64,000 nucleotides of DNA from Allostella sp. ATCC 35155 (GTDB lineage Bacteria; Pseudomonadota; Alphaproteobacteria; ATCC43930; Allostellaceae): the NCBI GenBank assembly GCA_006738865.1, contig AP019701.1, positions 3,220,001 to 3,284,000 of the forward strand. Reading direction: 5' to 3'. Position numbers and translations under genes: made by a program. The first letter of the stretch is position 1. The number at the start of each line of letters is the position of its first letter. The notes beneath the pieces were generated by a model that saw only the letters and a program-made list of their open reading frames with translations, made no database searches and was not told the DNA's origin. Shown here piece by piece: positions 46,049 to 55,307 of the stretch.

Positions 46049-47503
46049 ATGTCCAACGCCGCCCCCATCCTCGTCTGGTTCGAGCGCGACCTCCGCCTGT
46101 CGGACAATCCGGCCCTGACGGACGCCGCCGCGTCCGGCCGCCCCGTCCTGCCGCTCTTCGTCCTCGACGATGACCGTCCGGGCGCCTGGCGCCGGGGCGG
46201 CGCATCGCGCTGGTGGCTGGCGCAGAGTATCGCGGCGCTGGCGGGCGCACTGCGCCGCATCGGCCTGCCGCTCGTGCTGCGCCGGGGACCGGCAGACGCC
46301 GTGGTGCCGGCCCTGGCGCAATCGGTCGGCGCATCCGCCGTCGTCTGGAACCGGCGCTACGAACCCTGGGCCCGCCGCCGCGACGCCGCCATCAAGCAGG
46401 CGCTGGCCGAGGACGACATCGCCGCCCGCAGCCACAACGGCACCCTGCTGCGCGAACCATGGGAGGTTCGCTCGGGCAAGGACGAGCCCTATCGCGTCTT
46501 CACGCCGTTCTGGCGGGCGCTGCTGGCCCTGGGCGTCGACGGCCGGCCGCTGCCCGTACCGGACCGGCTTCCCACGCCGCCGACGGTACCGGGCGGGGAT
46601 CGCCTGGAAGACTGGCAGCTGACGCCGAGCCAGCCCGACTGGGCCGGCGGTCTGCGCCGCACCTGGACGCCCGGCGAGGCGGGAGCCCGGCGCCGGCTCA
46701 CGGCGTTCCTCGACGGCGGACTTGCCGGCTATCGCGAGGGCCGCGACCGCCCGGACCGGGTGGGCACCTCGATGCTCTCGCCCCACCTCCATTTCGGCGA
46801 GATATCCCCGCGCAGCGTCTGGCACGCGGCGCTCGCCGCCGAAGCGGCCGAGCCCGCGCGCACCGGCGATGTCGAGGCGTATCTGCGGGAACTCGGCTGG
46901 CGCGAGTTCTCCTACCAGCTGCTCTTCCACAATGACGGTCTCGCCGACGCGCCGCTGCGCCCGGAGTACGCGGCGATGCCCTGGCGGGATGCACCCGAAG
47001 AGCTGCGCGCCTGGCAGCGGGGCCGCACCGGCTTCCCCATCGTCGATGCCGGCATGCGCCAGCTCTGGGAGACGGGGTGGATGCACAACCGCGTGCGCAT
47101 GATCGTAGCCTCGTTCCTGGTCAAGGACCTGCTCCTGCCCTGGCAGGCGGGCGAGGCCTGGTTCTGGGACACGCTGGTCGACGCCGACCTCGCCAACAAC
47201 GCCGCCAGCTGGCAGTGGGTCGCCGGCTGCGGCGCCGATGCCGCCCCGTTCTTCCGCATCTTCAACCCGGTGCTGCAGGGCCGGAAGTTCGATCCCGACG
47301 GTGCCTATGTCCGGCGCTTCGTCCCGGAGCTGGCGCGCCTTCCGGCGCGGTGGATCCACGAGCCATGGGCGGCTCCCGCGGACGTGCTGGCCGCGGCGGG
47401 TCTGGCTCTCGGTCGGCACTATCCCCGGCCCATCGTCGACCATGGCGCGGCGCGCACGCGCGCCCTCGCCGCGCTGGAATCGATCGCCAGGAGCGCCGCA
47501 TGA
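46049..47503 (+). CDS. phrB: Deoxyribodipyrimidine photolyase (class I, CPD type)
   Basis: A 484-residue photolyase: N-terminal antenna domain (LVWFERDLRLSDNPAL), then the FAD domain with GTSMLSPHLHFGEISPR (about residue 236), WREFSYQLLFHND, the Trp/Met-rich active site GMRQLWETGWMHNRVRM and ASWQWVAGCGADAAPFFRIFNP. It repairs cyclobutane dimers with blue light. It is first in a coupled operon (phr - FAD oxidoreductase - DUF1365 - cfa-like - MFS - DUF3833) in which almost every start overlaps the previous stop. Confidence 0.96.
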   Translation: MSNAAPILVWFERDLRLSDNPALTDAAASGRPVLPLFVLDDDRPGAWRRGGASRWWLAQSIAALAGALRRIGLPLVLRRGPADAVVPALAQSVGASAVVWNRRYEPWARRRDAAIKQALAEDDIAARSHNGTLLREPWEVRSGKDEPYRVFTPFWRALLALGVDGRPLPVPDRLPTPPTVPGGDRLEDWQLTPSQPDWAGGLRRTWTPGEAGARRRLTAFLDGGLAGYREGRDRPDRVGTSMLSPHLHFGEISPRSVWHAALAAEAAEPARTGDVEAYLRELGWREFSYQLLFHNDGLADAPLRPEYAAMPWRDAPEELRAWQRGRTGFPIVDAGMRQLWETGWMHNRVRMIVASFLVKDLLLPWQAGEAWFWDTLVDADLANNAASWQWVAGCGADAAPFFRIFNPVLQGRKFDPDGAYVRRFVPELARLPARWIHEPWAAPADVLAAAGLALGRHYPRPIVDHGAARTRALAALESIARSAA

Positions 47504-48795
47504 ATCGCCCCGGCCAGCGAATCGCCGTCATCGGGGCCGGCATTTCCGGTCTCGGCGCCGCCCTCGCCCTGTCCGGACGGCACGACGTCACCGTCTACGA
47601 GGCCGAGGCCCGGCCGGGCGGCCACAGCAACACGGTGGAGGTCCGGGCCGGCGGCCGCACCATCCCCGTCGATACCGGCTTCATCGTCTACAACCTCGAC
47701 ACCTATCCGAACCTGATCGCGCTCTTCGACCATCTCGGCGTGCCGACGCAGGAGAGCGACATGTCCTTCGCCGTGTCGGCGGACGGCGGCGCGCTCGAAT
47801 ATTCCGGCGCCAGCCTCGCCACGCTCTTCGCCCAGCGCCGCAACCTCGTGCGGCCCCGCTTCCTCGGCATGGTGCGCGACATCCTGCGCTTCTATCGCGA
47901 GGCGCCGGCCGTGCTGGCGAATCCCGAACGGCAGGAGACGCTGGGCGCGTTCCTGGAGCGCGGCCGCTACGGGCGCGCCTTCATCGACGACCATCTGCTG
48001 CCGATGGCGGCCGCCATCTGGTCATGCCCGCCGCGGACCATGCGCGACTTCCCGATCGTCAGCTTCGTGCGCTTCTGCAGCAACCACGGGCTGTTGCGCG
48101 TCCGCGACCGGCCGCAGTGGCGGACCGTGACCGGCGGCAGCCGCGAGTATGTGCGCCGCCTGACCGAGCGGCTGGACGGCCGCATCCGCCTGGCGACGCC
48201 GGTCGAGCGCATGTTCCGCCTCGCCGACGGCGTGATCCTGCGCGACCGCCGCGGACAGGAGGATCGCTTCGATCAGGTCGTGCTGGCCGTCCATGGCAAC
48301 CAGATCCTGCCGATGCTGCCCGACGCGGACCCGCTCGAGCGTTCGATCCTCGCCGGCTTGCGCTGCTCCGGCAACCGCGCCGTCCTGCATGGCGACGCCC
48401 GCCTGATGCCGCGCCGCCGCAGTGTCTGGTCGAGCTGGAACTATCTCGCGGAGCGCGATGCGGACGGCGAGCGGGATGTCGCCGTGACCTACTGGATGAA
48501 CCGTCTGCAGAGCCTCGACCCGCAGGTGCCGCTGTTCCTGTCGCTGAACCCGGTCACCGAGCCGGACCCGGCGACGGTCCATGGCAGCTTCCAATATGCG
48601 CATCCGATCTTCGACCAGCCGGTGATCGCCGCCCAGGCCGCGCTGCCCCAGATCCAGGGGCGGCGGCGGACCTGGTATTGCGGCGCCTGGACCGGCTACG
48701 GCTTCCACGAGGACGGGCTCAAGTCCGGCCTCGCCGTGGCGGCCCGGCTGGGCGCGCACCCGGCCTGGCAGGGTGCCCGGGAAGCCGCCGCATGA
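47500..48795 (+). CDS. FAD-dependent amine-oxidase-type oxidoreductase (COG2907)
   Basis: A 431-residue flavoprotein: dinucleotide motif IAVIGAGISGLGAALAL (residues 8-24), VYEAEARPGGHSNTV, and PVDTGFIVYN near residue 62; a C-terminal YCGAWTGYGFHEDGLKSG motif binds FAD. The family always travels with DUF1365 and a Cfa-type gene and is thought to modify membrane fatty acids, a possible desaturase in furan fatty acid synthesis. Its ATG overlaps the phrB stop (ATGA). Confidence 0.92.
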   Translation: MNRPGQRIAVIGAGISGLGAALALSGRHDVTVYEAEARPGGHSNTVEVRAGGRTIPVDTGFIVYNLDTYPNLIALFDHLGVPTQESDMSFAVSADGGALEYSGASLATLFAQRRNLVRPRFLGMVRDILRFYREAPAVLANPERQETLGAFLERGRYGRAFIDDHLLPMAAAIWSCPPRTMRDFPIVSFVRFCSNHGLLRVRDRPQWRTVTGGSREYVRRLTERLDGRIRLATPVERMFRLADGVILRDRRGQEDRFDQVVLAVHGNQILPMLPDADPLERSILAGLRCSGNRAVLHGDARLMPRRRSVWSSWNYLAERDADGERDVAVTYWMNRLQSLDPQVPLFLSLNPVTEPDPATVHGSFQYAHPIFDQPVIAAQAALPQIQGRRRTWYCGAWTGYGFHEDGLKSGLAVAARLGAHPAWQGAREAAA

Positions 48796-49619
48796 CCGCT
48801 GCCGCGGGCGGCTCTGCCCTCTATGCCGGCGAGGTCATGCACCGGCGGGTCCGGCCGTTTGTCCACGCCTTCCGCTACCGCGTCTATTCCCTTCTGGTCG
48901 ACCTCGACGAGCTGCCGGACCTCGACCGCAGGCTGCGGCTGTTCGCCTACAACCGGGCGGGGCTCTTCGCCTTCCACGACCGCGACCACGGGCCGCGCGA
49001 CGGCACGCCGCTCCGGCCATGGGTGGAACGGCTGCTCGACGAGGCCGGACTGGACGCCGCATCCGGCCGCATCACGCTGCTCTGCTTTCCGCGCGTGCTG
49101 GGCTACGTCTTCAATCCGCTCTCGGTCTATTTCTGCCACGACCGGCAGGGCCGGCTGGCCGCCATCCTCTACGAAGTGCGGAACACGTTCGGCCAGCAGC
49201 ACGGCTATCTGCTGCCGGTCGAGGGCGAGGGCGAGGGCGACGGCGGCTGGGTCCGCCAGACGCAGGACAAGCGGTTCTACGTCTCGCCGTTCCTACCGAT
49301 GGAGTGCCGCTACGCCTTTCGCATCCGCCCGCCCGGCGAGCGGCTGGCGGTCGTGATCCGGCAGACGACCACGACCGCCAATGGCGAGGCCGACATCCTG
49401 CTCGCAACCCAGACCGGCGTCCGGCGCCCGCTCTCCGACCGCTGGCTGCTGCGGATGGCGCTCGCCATGCCGCTGCTGACGCTGAAGATCCTGTTCGCCA
49501 TCCACTGGCAGGCCCTCCGCCTCTGGCGCAAGGGCGCCCGTCTGCAGGTCAGACCTGATCCACCGGCGCAGCCGGTGACGTACGAGACCCAATCTTCCCG
49601 TTCCGGACCTTTGCGATGA
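48792..49619 (+). CDS. DUF1365 family protein
   Basis: A 275-residue DUF1365 protein: SALYAGEVMHRRVRPFVHAFRYRVYSLLVDLDEL start, LLCFPRVLGYVFNPLSVYFCHD near residue 97, KRFYVSPFLPM near 157, and a C-terminal hydrophobic segment (LLTLKILFAIHWQALRLW). The conserved His, Arg and Asn-Pro residues are present. It is part of the lipid-modification operon; its chemistry is not established. Coupled on both sides by ATGA overlaps. Confidence 0.93.
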   Translation: MTAAAGGSALYAGEVMHRRVRPFVHAFRYRVYSLLVDLDELPDLDRRLRLFAYNRAGLFAFHDRDHGPRDGTPLRPWVERLLDEAGLDAASGRITLLCFPRVLGYVFNPLSVYFCHDRQGRLAAILYEVRNTFGQQHGYLLPVEGEGEGDGGWVRQTQDKRFYVSPFLPMECRYAFRIRPPGERLAVVIRQTTTTANGEADILLATQTGVRRPLSDRWLLRMALAMPLLTLKILFAIHWQALRLWRKGARLQVRPDPPAQPVTYETQSSRSGPLR

Positions 49620-50857
49620 CCGTCGACACCGCCCTCCTTCAGGCCGAAGCCTGGCCCGTCCCGCCGGCATGGGACATGACCGGACTGCCGCGCACGCTGC
49701 GTCTGGTCCTGATGCTGGCCCGGCGGATCCGGCAGGGGCGCCTGGCCGTAATCCTGCCGGACGGACGCCGCTACATGGTCGAAGGGCCCGAGCCCGGCCG
49801 CAGCGCCGTGCTGATCGTCCGCCACCCGCGGCTCGCGCGGCGGCTGCTCATCGGCGGCGCCACCGGGTTCGCCGAGAGCTACGTCGACGGAGACTGGGAC
49901 AGCCCCGACCCCGCCGAGCTGATGACGCTGGCGCTGGAGAACGAGGCGGCGATCGGCCGCACCCTCGACGGCAGCCGCCTCCACCGCATCGCCGGGCGCG
50001 TGCTGCACGCGCTGCGGCGGAACTCGCGCCGCGGCAGCCGCCGCAACATCCGGCGCCACTACGATCTCGGCAATCGCTTCTACGCCGCCTGGCTCGACCC
50101 GGGCATGACCTATTCCAGCGGCGTCTTCGCCACGCCCGGGCAGGATCTGGAGGGCGCGCAGGAGGAGAAGTTCCGGCGGCTCGCCGACCTGCTCGACCTC
50201 CGGCCCGGAATGCGCGTGCTGGAAATCGGCTGCGGCTGGGGCGCGCTGGCGCGCCATCTCGCCGCCGAGCATGGCTGCCAGGTGACGGCGGTGACGATCT
50301 CCCCCGCCCAGCACGAGCTGGCCGTAGCGGCCGCCCGCGCCACCGGCCTGGACGAGCGCATCGACACCCGCCTGATGGACTATCGCGACATCACCGGCCG
50401 CTTCGACCGCGTCGTCTCGGTGGAGATGATCGAGGCGGTCGGCGAGCGCTACTGGCCGGTCTTCTTCGGCCGGCTCGCCGACCGGCTCGCTCCGGGCGGG
50501 ATCGCCGTCCTGCAGGCCATCACCATCGACGAGCGGTTCTTCGACGGCTATCGGCGCAGCGCCGACTTCATCCAGCGTCACATCTTTCCCGGCGGCATGC
50601 TGCCGTCGCGCGCAGCGATCCGTCGCGAAGCCGCAGAAGTCGGCCTGACGGTGGAGAGCGATCGCGGCTATGGCCTCCATTATGCCCGCACGCTGGAACT
50701 CTGGAAGGCGCGCTTCGGCGCGGCATGGCCGGCGATCGCCGAGATGGGTTTCGACAGCCGCTTCCGGCGCCTGTGGGAGATGTATCTCGACTATTGCCGT
50801 GCCGGCTTCACCGCCGGGACGATCGATGTCCGCCACATGCGGCTGGCGCGCGGCTGA
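49616..50857 (+). CDS. Cyclopropane-fatty-acid-synthase-family methyltransferase
   Basis: A 413-residue SAM-dependent methyltransferase of the Cfa/MMA-synthase family. The N-terminal lipid-binding region (to about residue 140) ends with RRHYDLGNRFYAAWLDPGMTYSSGVF; the SAM site is VLEIGCGWGALARHLA (about 200-215), followed by GVTISPAQ-like VTAVTISPAQHELA and VSVEMIEAVGERYW. It methylates unsaturated acyl chains of phospholipids in place; product could be cyclopropane, methyl-branched or a furan precursor. Coupled to DUF1365 by ATGA. Confidence 0.93.
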   Translation: MTVDTALLQAEAWPVPPAWDMTGLPRTLRLVLMLARRIRQGRLAVILPDGRRYMVEGPEPGRSAVLIVRHPRLARRLLIGGATGFAESYVDGDWDSPDPAELMTLALENEAAIGRTLDGSRLHRIAGRVLHALRRNSRRGSRRNIRRHYDLGNRFYAAWLDPGMTYSSGVFATPGQDLEGAQEEKFRRLADLLDLRPGMRVLEIGCGWGALARHLAAEHGCQVTAVTISPAQHELAVAAARATGLDERIDTRLMDYRDITGRFDRVVSVEMIEAVGERYWPVFFGRLADRLAPGGIAVLQAITIDERFFDGYRRSADFIQRHIFPGGMLPSRAAIRREAAEVGLTVESDRGYGLHYARTLELWKARFGAAWPAIAEMGFDSRFRRLWEMYLDYCRAGFTAGTIDVRHMRLARG

Positions 50858-50868
50858 TCGCCCGGCCC

Positions 50869-52248
50869 GTGACCGCGCGCATCGCCATCGCAGCCTACGC
50901 CCTCCCGGCCCTGCCGCTGGCGGCGCTGACGCTGCCGGTGTTCGTCCACCTGCCGGCCTACTATGGCGACACGCTCGGCCTGGGGCTCGCGACCGTCGGA
51001 CCGATCCTGCTGGCGGCCCGGCTGTTCGACGTCGCGAGCGACCCGCTGATCGGCTGGCTCAGCGACCGCACCCCGGCCGCGCTCGGGCGGCGCCGGCTGT
51101 GGATCGCGGCGGGAACGCCGGTGCTGGCGCTGGCCGCCTGGGAGCTGCTGCGCCCGCCCGGCGACGCCGGCGCCCTGCATCTGCTGCTCTGGAGCATGCT
51201 GCTCTATCTCGGCTGGACGATGGTCTCCCTGCCCTACCAGGCATGGGGGGCGGAACTCTCCGGCGAATATCACGAACGCACCCGCATCGCCGGCTGGCGC
51301 GAGGCCGCCACGGTGGCGGGAACGCTCGCCGCCGTGGCCCTGCCCGCCGTCTGGACCAGCCAGCCGGGCGAGGCGCTCTCGGTGATCGCGATCGGCGTCG
51401 TCGTGCTGCTGCCGCTCACCGTCGCGCTCTGCCTCCTGCGAGTGCCCGAGCCGGCGCCACGACCGGGGCGTCTTCGCGGCCGTGGCGGCCTGCGTGTCCT
51501 GGCGGACAACCGGCCGTTCCGGCGCCTGCTCGTCGCCTATCTGCTGAACGGGCTGGCGAACGGCCTGCCGGCGACGCTGTTCGTGCTCTTCGTCAGCCAT
51601 CGGCTGGCGGCACCGGATGCGGCGGGGCCGCTGCTGCTGGTCTATTTCCTGGCGGGCCTCGCCAGCGTGCCGGTCTGGCTGCGGGCGAGCCGCCGTCTCG
51701 GAAAGCACCGGGCCTGGTGCATCGCCATGGGGATCGCCTGCGCGGGCTTCTCCGTCGTGCCCTTGCTCGACGGCGGCGATGTCGCGCTCTTTGCGGTCGT
51801 CTGCGTGGTCACCGGCCTCACGCTCGGCGCCGATCTCGCCCTGCCGGGGGCCATCCAGGCCGACGTCGTGGATGTCGACACCGCCGCCGGCGGCAGCGGC
51901 CGCACCGGCCTCTTCTTCGCCCTGTGGGGCATGGCGACGAAGCTGGCGCTGGCGCTGGCCGTCGGCCTTGCCTTTCCGCTGCTCGGCTGGGCCGGGTTCG
52001 CCTCCGGCTCGGTCGCGCAGCCGGCGGAGGCGCTGACCATGCTGGCGCTCCTCTACGGGCTGGCGCCGCTGCCGTTCAAGCTGGCCGCGGTCGCCGTGAT
52101 GTGGCGCTTCCCGCTGACCGAGACCGCCCAGCGCGCGTTGCGCCGGCGCATTGCCGAGGAGGCCGCCGATGTTCCCGATGACCCGCCTGTTCCTCCTGCT
52201 CTCTCTGCCCGTTCTCCTCTTCGCGGGATGCAGCCCCATGAAACCTGA
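50869..52248 (+). CDS. MFS transporter (GPH/melibiose-symporter type)
   Basis: A 459-residue protein with about 12 hydrophobic segments. The cytoplasmic motif between helices 2 and 3 reads FDVASDPLIGWLSDRTPAALGRRR, typical of MelB/GPH symporters. The substrate is unknown; relatives sit in the same photolyase/Cfa operons and may handle lipids. The start is GTG at 50869 (VTARIAIAAYALPALP). The 3' end overlaps the DUF3833 gene by 80 bases, an unusually long overlap. Confidence 0.9.
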   Translation: MTARIAIAAYALPALPLAALTLPVFVHLPAYYGDTLGLGLATVGPILLAARLFDVASDPLIGWLSDRTPAALGRRRLWIAAGTPVLALAAWELLRPPGDAGALHLLLWSMLLYLGWTMVSLPYQAWGAELSGEYHERTRIAGWREAATVAGTLAAVALPAVWTSQPGEALSVIAIGVVVLLPLTVALCLLRVPEPAPRPGRLRGRGGLRVLADNRPFRRLLVAYLLNGLANGLPATLFVLFVSHRLAAPDAAGPLLLVYFLAGLASVPVWLRASRRLGKHRAWCIAMGIACAGFSVVPLLDGGDVALFAVVCVVTGLTLGADLALPGAIQADVVDVDTAAGGSGRTGLFFALWGMATKLALALAVGLAFPLLGWAGFASGSVAQPAEALTMLALLYGLAPLPFKLAAVAVMWRFPLTETAQRALRRRIAEEAADVPDDPPVPPALSARSPLRGMQPHET

Positions 52249-52750
52249 AGACTTCGCCGGAAGCGAACCGCGCTTCGTCGTCGAGGAATACTTCGCGGGC
52301 CAGACGCGCGCCTGGGGGATCTTCCAGGATCGGTTCGGAACCGTCCGCCGCCAGTTCGTCGTCGACATCGACGGCGCGTGGGACGGCCAGACCCTGACGC
52401 TGACCGAGGATTTCCGCTACGCCGACGGCGAGACCGACCGCCGGGTCTGGAAGATCCGCCGCACCGGCGAGCACGCCTACGAGGGCCGCGCAGACGACGT
52501 CGAGGGCGTTGCCGTGGGGGCTGCCTATGGGCAGGCCCTGAACTGGAGCTACACGCTGCGGCTGCGCGTCGGCGACGACACCTGGCGGGTGCGCTTCGAC
52601 GACTGGATGTTCCTGCAGCCGGACGGCAAGCTGATCAACCGGGCGACCGTCAGCAAGTTCGGCATCACCATCGGCGAGGTGCTGATCTTCTTCAGCAAGG
52701 AGCGGCCGACCGCGGCCCGGACCGAGGAGTATCGTCGCTCGGCCGCCTGA
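52169..52750 (+). CDS. DUF3833 family lipoprotein
   Basis: A 193-residue protein with lipobox LLFAGC (Cys at residue 21). The DUF3833 pattern is strong: MKPEDFAG, FVVEEYFAGQTRAWGIFQDRFG, DIDGAWDGQTLTLTEDFRYADGETDRRVW and DDWMFLQPDGKLINRATVSKFG. The function is unknown; the family is tied to photolyase/Cfa operons. GAGGAGG lies 6 bases before the ATG at 52169, which puts the start inside the MFS gene in another frame; the signal peptide requires a start in this overlap. Confidence 0.92.
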   Translation: MFPMTRLFLLLSLPVLLFAGCSPMKPEDFAGSEPRFVVEEYFAGQTRAWGIFQDRFGTVRRQFVVDIDGAWDGQTLTLTEDFRYADGETDRRVWKIRRTGEHAYEGRADDVEGVAVGAAYGQALNWSYTLRLRVGDDTWRVRFDDWMFLQPDGKLINRATVSKFGITIGEVLIFFSKERPTAARTEEYRRSAA

Positions 52751-52869
52751 ACGGGGCCGGCCTGCACGGGCACCGCTGCTGCAAGCTGCGGTTGCGACTT
52801 CCGCGCAGCGCCGCTAATAGCGTCTGGAGCGGCAGCCACCACGCGCCGCCACGGGGGGGCGCTCGAGGC

Positions 52870-54033
52870 GTGCGGCACGTCACGGTCAACTTCATCCGCT
52901 TTGCCGGTGCGGGCGAAGGCGAGGCCGCGCTCCGGCGCGCCACCTGCCTCGTCGAGAACGCCCGGCACCTGCGCCGCGACGGGCGCGGGGACGGCGCATG
53001 GCTCGACATCGTCCTGCTGGGCGACGTCGAGGCGCTGTCGCCGGCGGTGCGGGCGGAGCTGGAACGCCCGCCCTGCCGCCTGCATGACGGCCGGGCGGCC
53101 TATGCGGAACTGGTCGACCGCCACCCGCGGCTGCTGGAGCGCTTTGCCGGTCCTTACGGCGTCATCGGCTATGCCCTTCTGCGCTGGACCCTGATCGCCC
53201 GGCTGTTCCCCGGCGAACCGCTGCTCTGCTACGACGGGGACATCCTGCACAACGTGCCGCTGCGCGACCTGGAACGGGCCTTCGCCGGCCTGACGACGAC
53301 GGCGACCTCCACCTGCTTCGCCGCGATCTCCGATCCGCGGTGGTTCTCTGCCTGGGAAGAGGCCGTCCTGGCGCTGGAGGACGATCCGGGCCGTTTCGAC
53401 CGGCTGATGCAGGGGGCACTGTCGGGCACCGGGGCCAGCCCCCAGCTCAGCGCGGAAGAGTTCCTGGCCAAGGTCCTGATCGAGGACGGCACATTGCGCC
53501 AGGACCCCTTGCCGGCGGACTTCCCCTATTGGATCGTCCCAAACCCGCACGCCCTGCCGCGCCTCTACTGCTATGTCCGGCCGCGCGGCGCGCCGGAGCG
53601 GATCGATATGCCGATGCGCTACGAGCGGCGTCGTGGCATCGACCATGTCGGCGGCCGGCCCGTCGCCTTCTGGCACATGCAGAAGCCCTTCCTCAACCAG
53701 CTCGGCGTGCTCAGCACACTGGAGGCCGCGGACCCCGCACATCATCCGGGCCGGGTGCCGGTCCTGTCCTTCTACGGCCGCTTCCCCTACGACGCGCTGG
53801 TGCGCGCCGTGGACCCCTATCATGACGAGTTCCCGATGCCGCTGCCGGCGCCGCGCCTGCGTCCGCTGGCGCGAACGATGATCGCAGCGGAGCTCCGGCA
53901 CTGGGAGGACGGCACGCCGGTCGACCGCAACCCCTTCTCGGCGGCCGCGATCTATCGCCGGTATTTCGAAGAGGGCGACCTCGGCCTCTTGTTCAACGAC
54001 CGGACCTGGCCCGAGCCCGGCATCTGGACATGA
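52870..54033 (+). CDS. Putative glycosyltransferase (unrecognised family)
   Basis: A 387-residue protein read from a GTG at 52870, the first start from which the strand RHVTVNFIRFAG begins. It carries CYDGDILHN (about residues 119-127), a DxD motif as in GT-A glycosyltransferases, with LLRWTLIARLFPGEP just before it and a His/Trp-containing FWHMQKPFLNQLGV near residue 275. It is coupled (ATGA) to the UDP-galactopyranose mutase gene, so a galactofuranosyl transfer is possible but not shown. The Shine-Dalgarno region is weak and the exact start is uncertain. Confidence 0.7.
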   Translation: MRHVTVNFIRFAGAGEGEAALRRATCLVENARHLRRDGRGDGAWLDIVLLGDVEALSPAVRAELERPPCRLHDGRAAYAELVDRHPRLLERFAGPYGVIGYALLRWTLIARLFPGEPLLCYDGDILHNVPLRDLERAFAGLTTTATSTCFAAISDPRWFSAWEEAVLALEDDPGRFDRLMQGALSGTGASPQLSAEEFLAKVLIEDGTLRQDPLPADFPYWIVPNPHALPRLYCYVRPRGAPERIDMPMRYERRRGIDHVGGRPVAFWHMQKPFLNQLGVLSTLEAADPAHHPGRVPVLSFYGRFPYDALVRAVDPYHDEFPMPLPAPRLRPLARTMIAAELRHWEDGTPVDRNPFSAAAIYRRYFEEGDLGLLFNDRTWPEPGIWT

Positions 54034-55181
54034 GTGCGGTCCTGGTCGTGGGAGCCGGCTTCGCCGGCGCCGTCACCGCCCGCGAGCTGGCCGATGCCGG
54101 ATTCCGGGTCGAGATCGTCGAGGCGCGCGACCATGTCGCCGGCAACGCCCACGACTGGCCGGACGCCCACGGCGTCGTCCTGCACCGCTACGGCCCGCAC
54201 ATCTTCCACACCAACAGCGACCGTGTGCTGGCCTGGCTGTCGCGCTTCACCGAATGGCGCCCCTACGAACATCGCGTGCTGGCATCGGTGGACGGGCTGC
54301 TGGTGCCGGTGCCGATCAACCGGACCACGATCAACCGGCTCTATGGCCTCGACCTCGATGCCGCCGGCGTCGCCCGCCATCTGGAAGCGGTGCGAAGGCC
54401 GGTCGAGCGGCCGGCGAACAGCGAGGAACTGCTGCTCTCGACGATCGGCGCCGACCTGTGCGACCGCCTGTTCCGCGGCTACAGCCGCAAGCAGTGGGGG
54501 CGCGAACTGTCCGAACTGGGGCCGCAGGTGGCCGGCCGCATCCCCGTCCGCACCGACGACGACGACCGCTATTTCACCGACCGGCACCAATGCATGCCGG
54601 CCGCCGGCTATACGGCGATGTTCGAGCGCATGCTCGACCATCCGCGCATCGAACTTCGCCTCGGCACGCGCTTCGAACCGCAGCGCGAGGACCGCGAGTG
54701 GTCACACATCGTCTATACCGGCCCGATCGACGCCTTCTTCGGCGAGCGGTTCGGCGCCCTCCCTTACCGGTCGCTGCGCTTCGAGGCCGAGCATGATCCC
54801 GACCAGGATCTCGTCCAGCCGGTCGCGACGGTCAATCACCCCAACGCCCATGCCTATACGCGCGTGACCGAGTTCAAGCACATGACCGGGCAGCGCTGCC
54901 GCGGCACGACCCTGATGCGCGAATATCCGATGGCCGAGGGCCCGCCCTTCTATCCGGTGCCGAACGCCACCTCGGAGGCGCTGTTCCGGCGCTACCGCGC
55001 GCTGGCCGACGCGCGGCCGGACGTGTCCTTCGTCGGCCGGCTGGCCGAGTACCGCTACTACAACATGGATCAGGTCGTGGCGGCCGCGCTCACCGCCGCC
55101 GCCCGGATCAAGGCGCGCCTCGGCCCCCATGCCGCAGAGGGGCAGGCAGCCCCGCGGTCGATGCGGATGCACGAAGGCTGA
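54030..55181 (+). CDS. glf: UDP-galactopyranose mutase
   Basis: A 383-residue Glf: LVVGAGFAGAVTARELAD (FAD site), HVAGNAHDWPDAHG, LHRYGPHIFHTNSD near residue 50, FRGYSRKQWGRELSELGP near 148, VYTGPIDAFFG near 228 and a C-terminal RLAEYRYYNMDQVVAAAL. It converts UDP-galactopyranose to UDP-galactofuranose for surface glycans. The ATGA overlap with the upstream putative glycosyltransferase suggests a common pathway. Confidence 0.96.
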   Translation: MSAVLVVGAGFAGAVTARELADAGFRVEIVEARDHVAGNAHDWPDAHGVVLHRYGPHIFHTNSDRVLAWLSRFTEWRPYEHRVLASVDGLLVPVPINRTTINRLYGLDLDAAGVARHLEAVRRPVERPANSEELLLSTIGADLCDRLFRGYSRKQWGRELSELGPQVAGRIPVRTDDDDRYFTDRHQCMPAAGYTAMFERMLDHPRIELRLGTRFEPQREDREWSHIVYTGPIDAFFGERFGALPYRSLRFEAEHDPDQDLVQPVATVNHPNAHAYTRVTEFKHMTGQRCRGTTLMREYPMAEGPPFYPVPNATSEALFRRYRALADARPDVSFVGRLAEYRYYNMDQVVAAALTAAARIKARLGPHAAEGQAAPRSMRMHEG

Positions 55182-55307
55182 CGCAGCGCGAGCATCGGAA
55201 GCCGTCCGACCGGGTTCTTCCCATCGACCGGCGAGCGCCCGGGGACACGCCGCGACTGCGACGCGTCGCATCCCCGGACATCGCTTGCCGACCTGGGCCG
55301 GGCTCGC

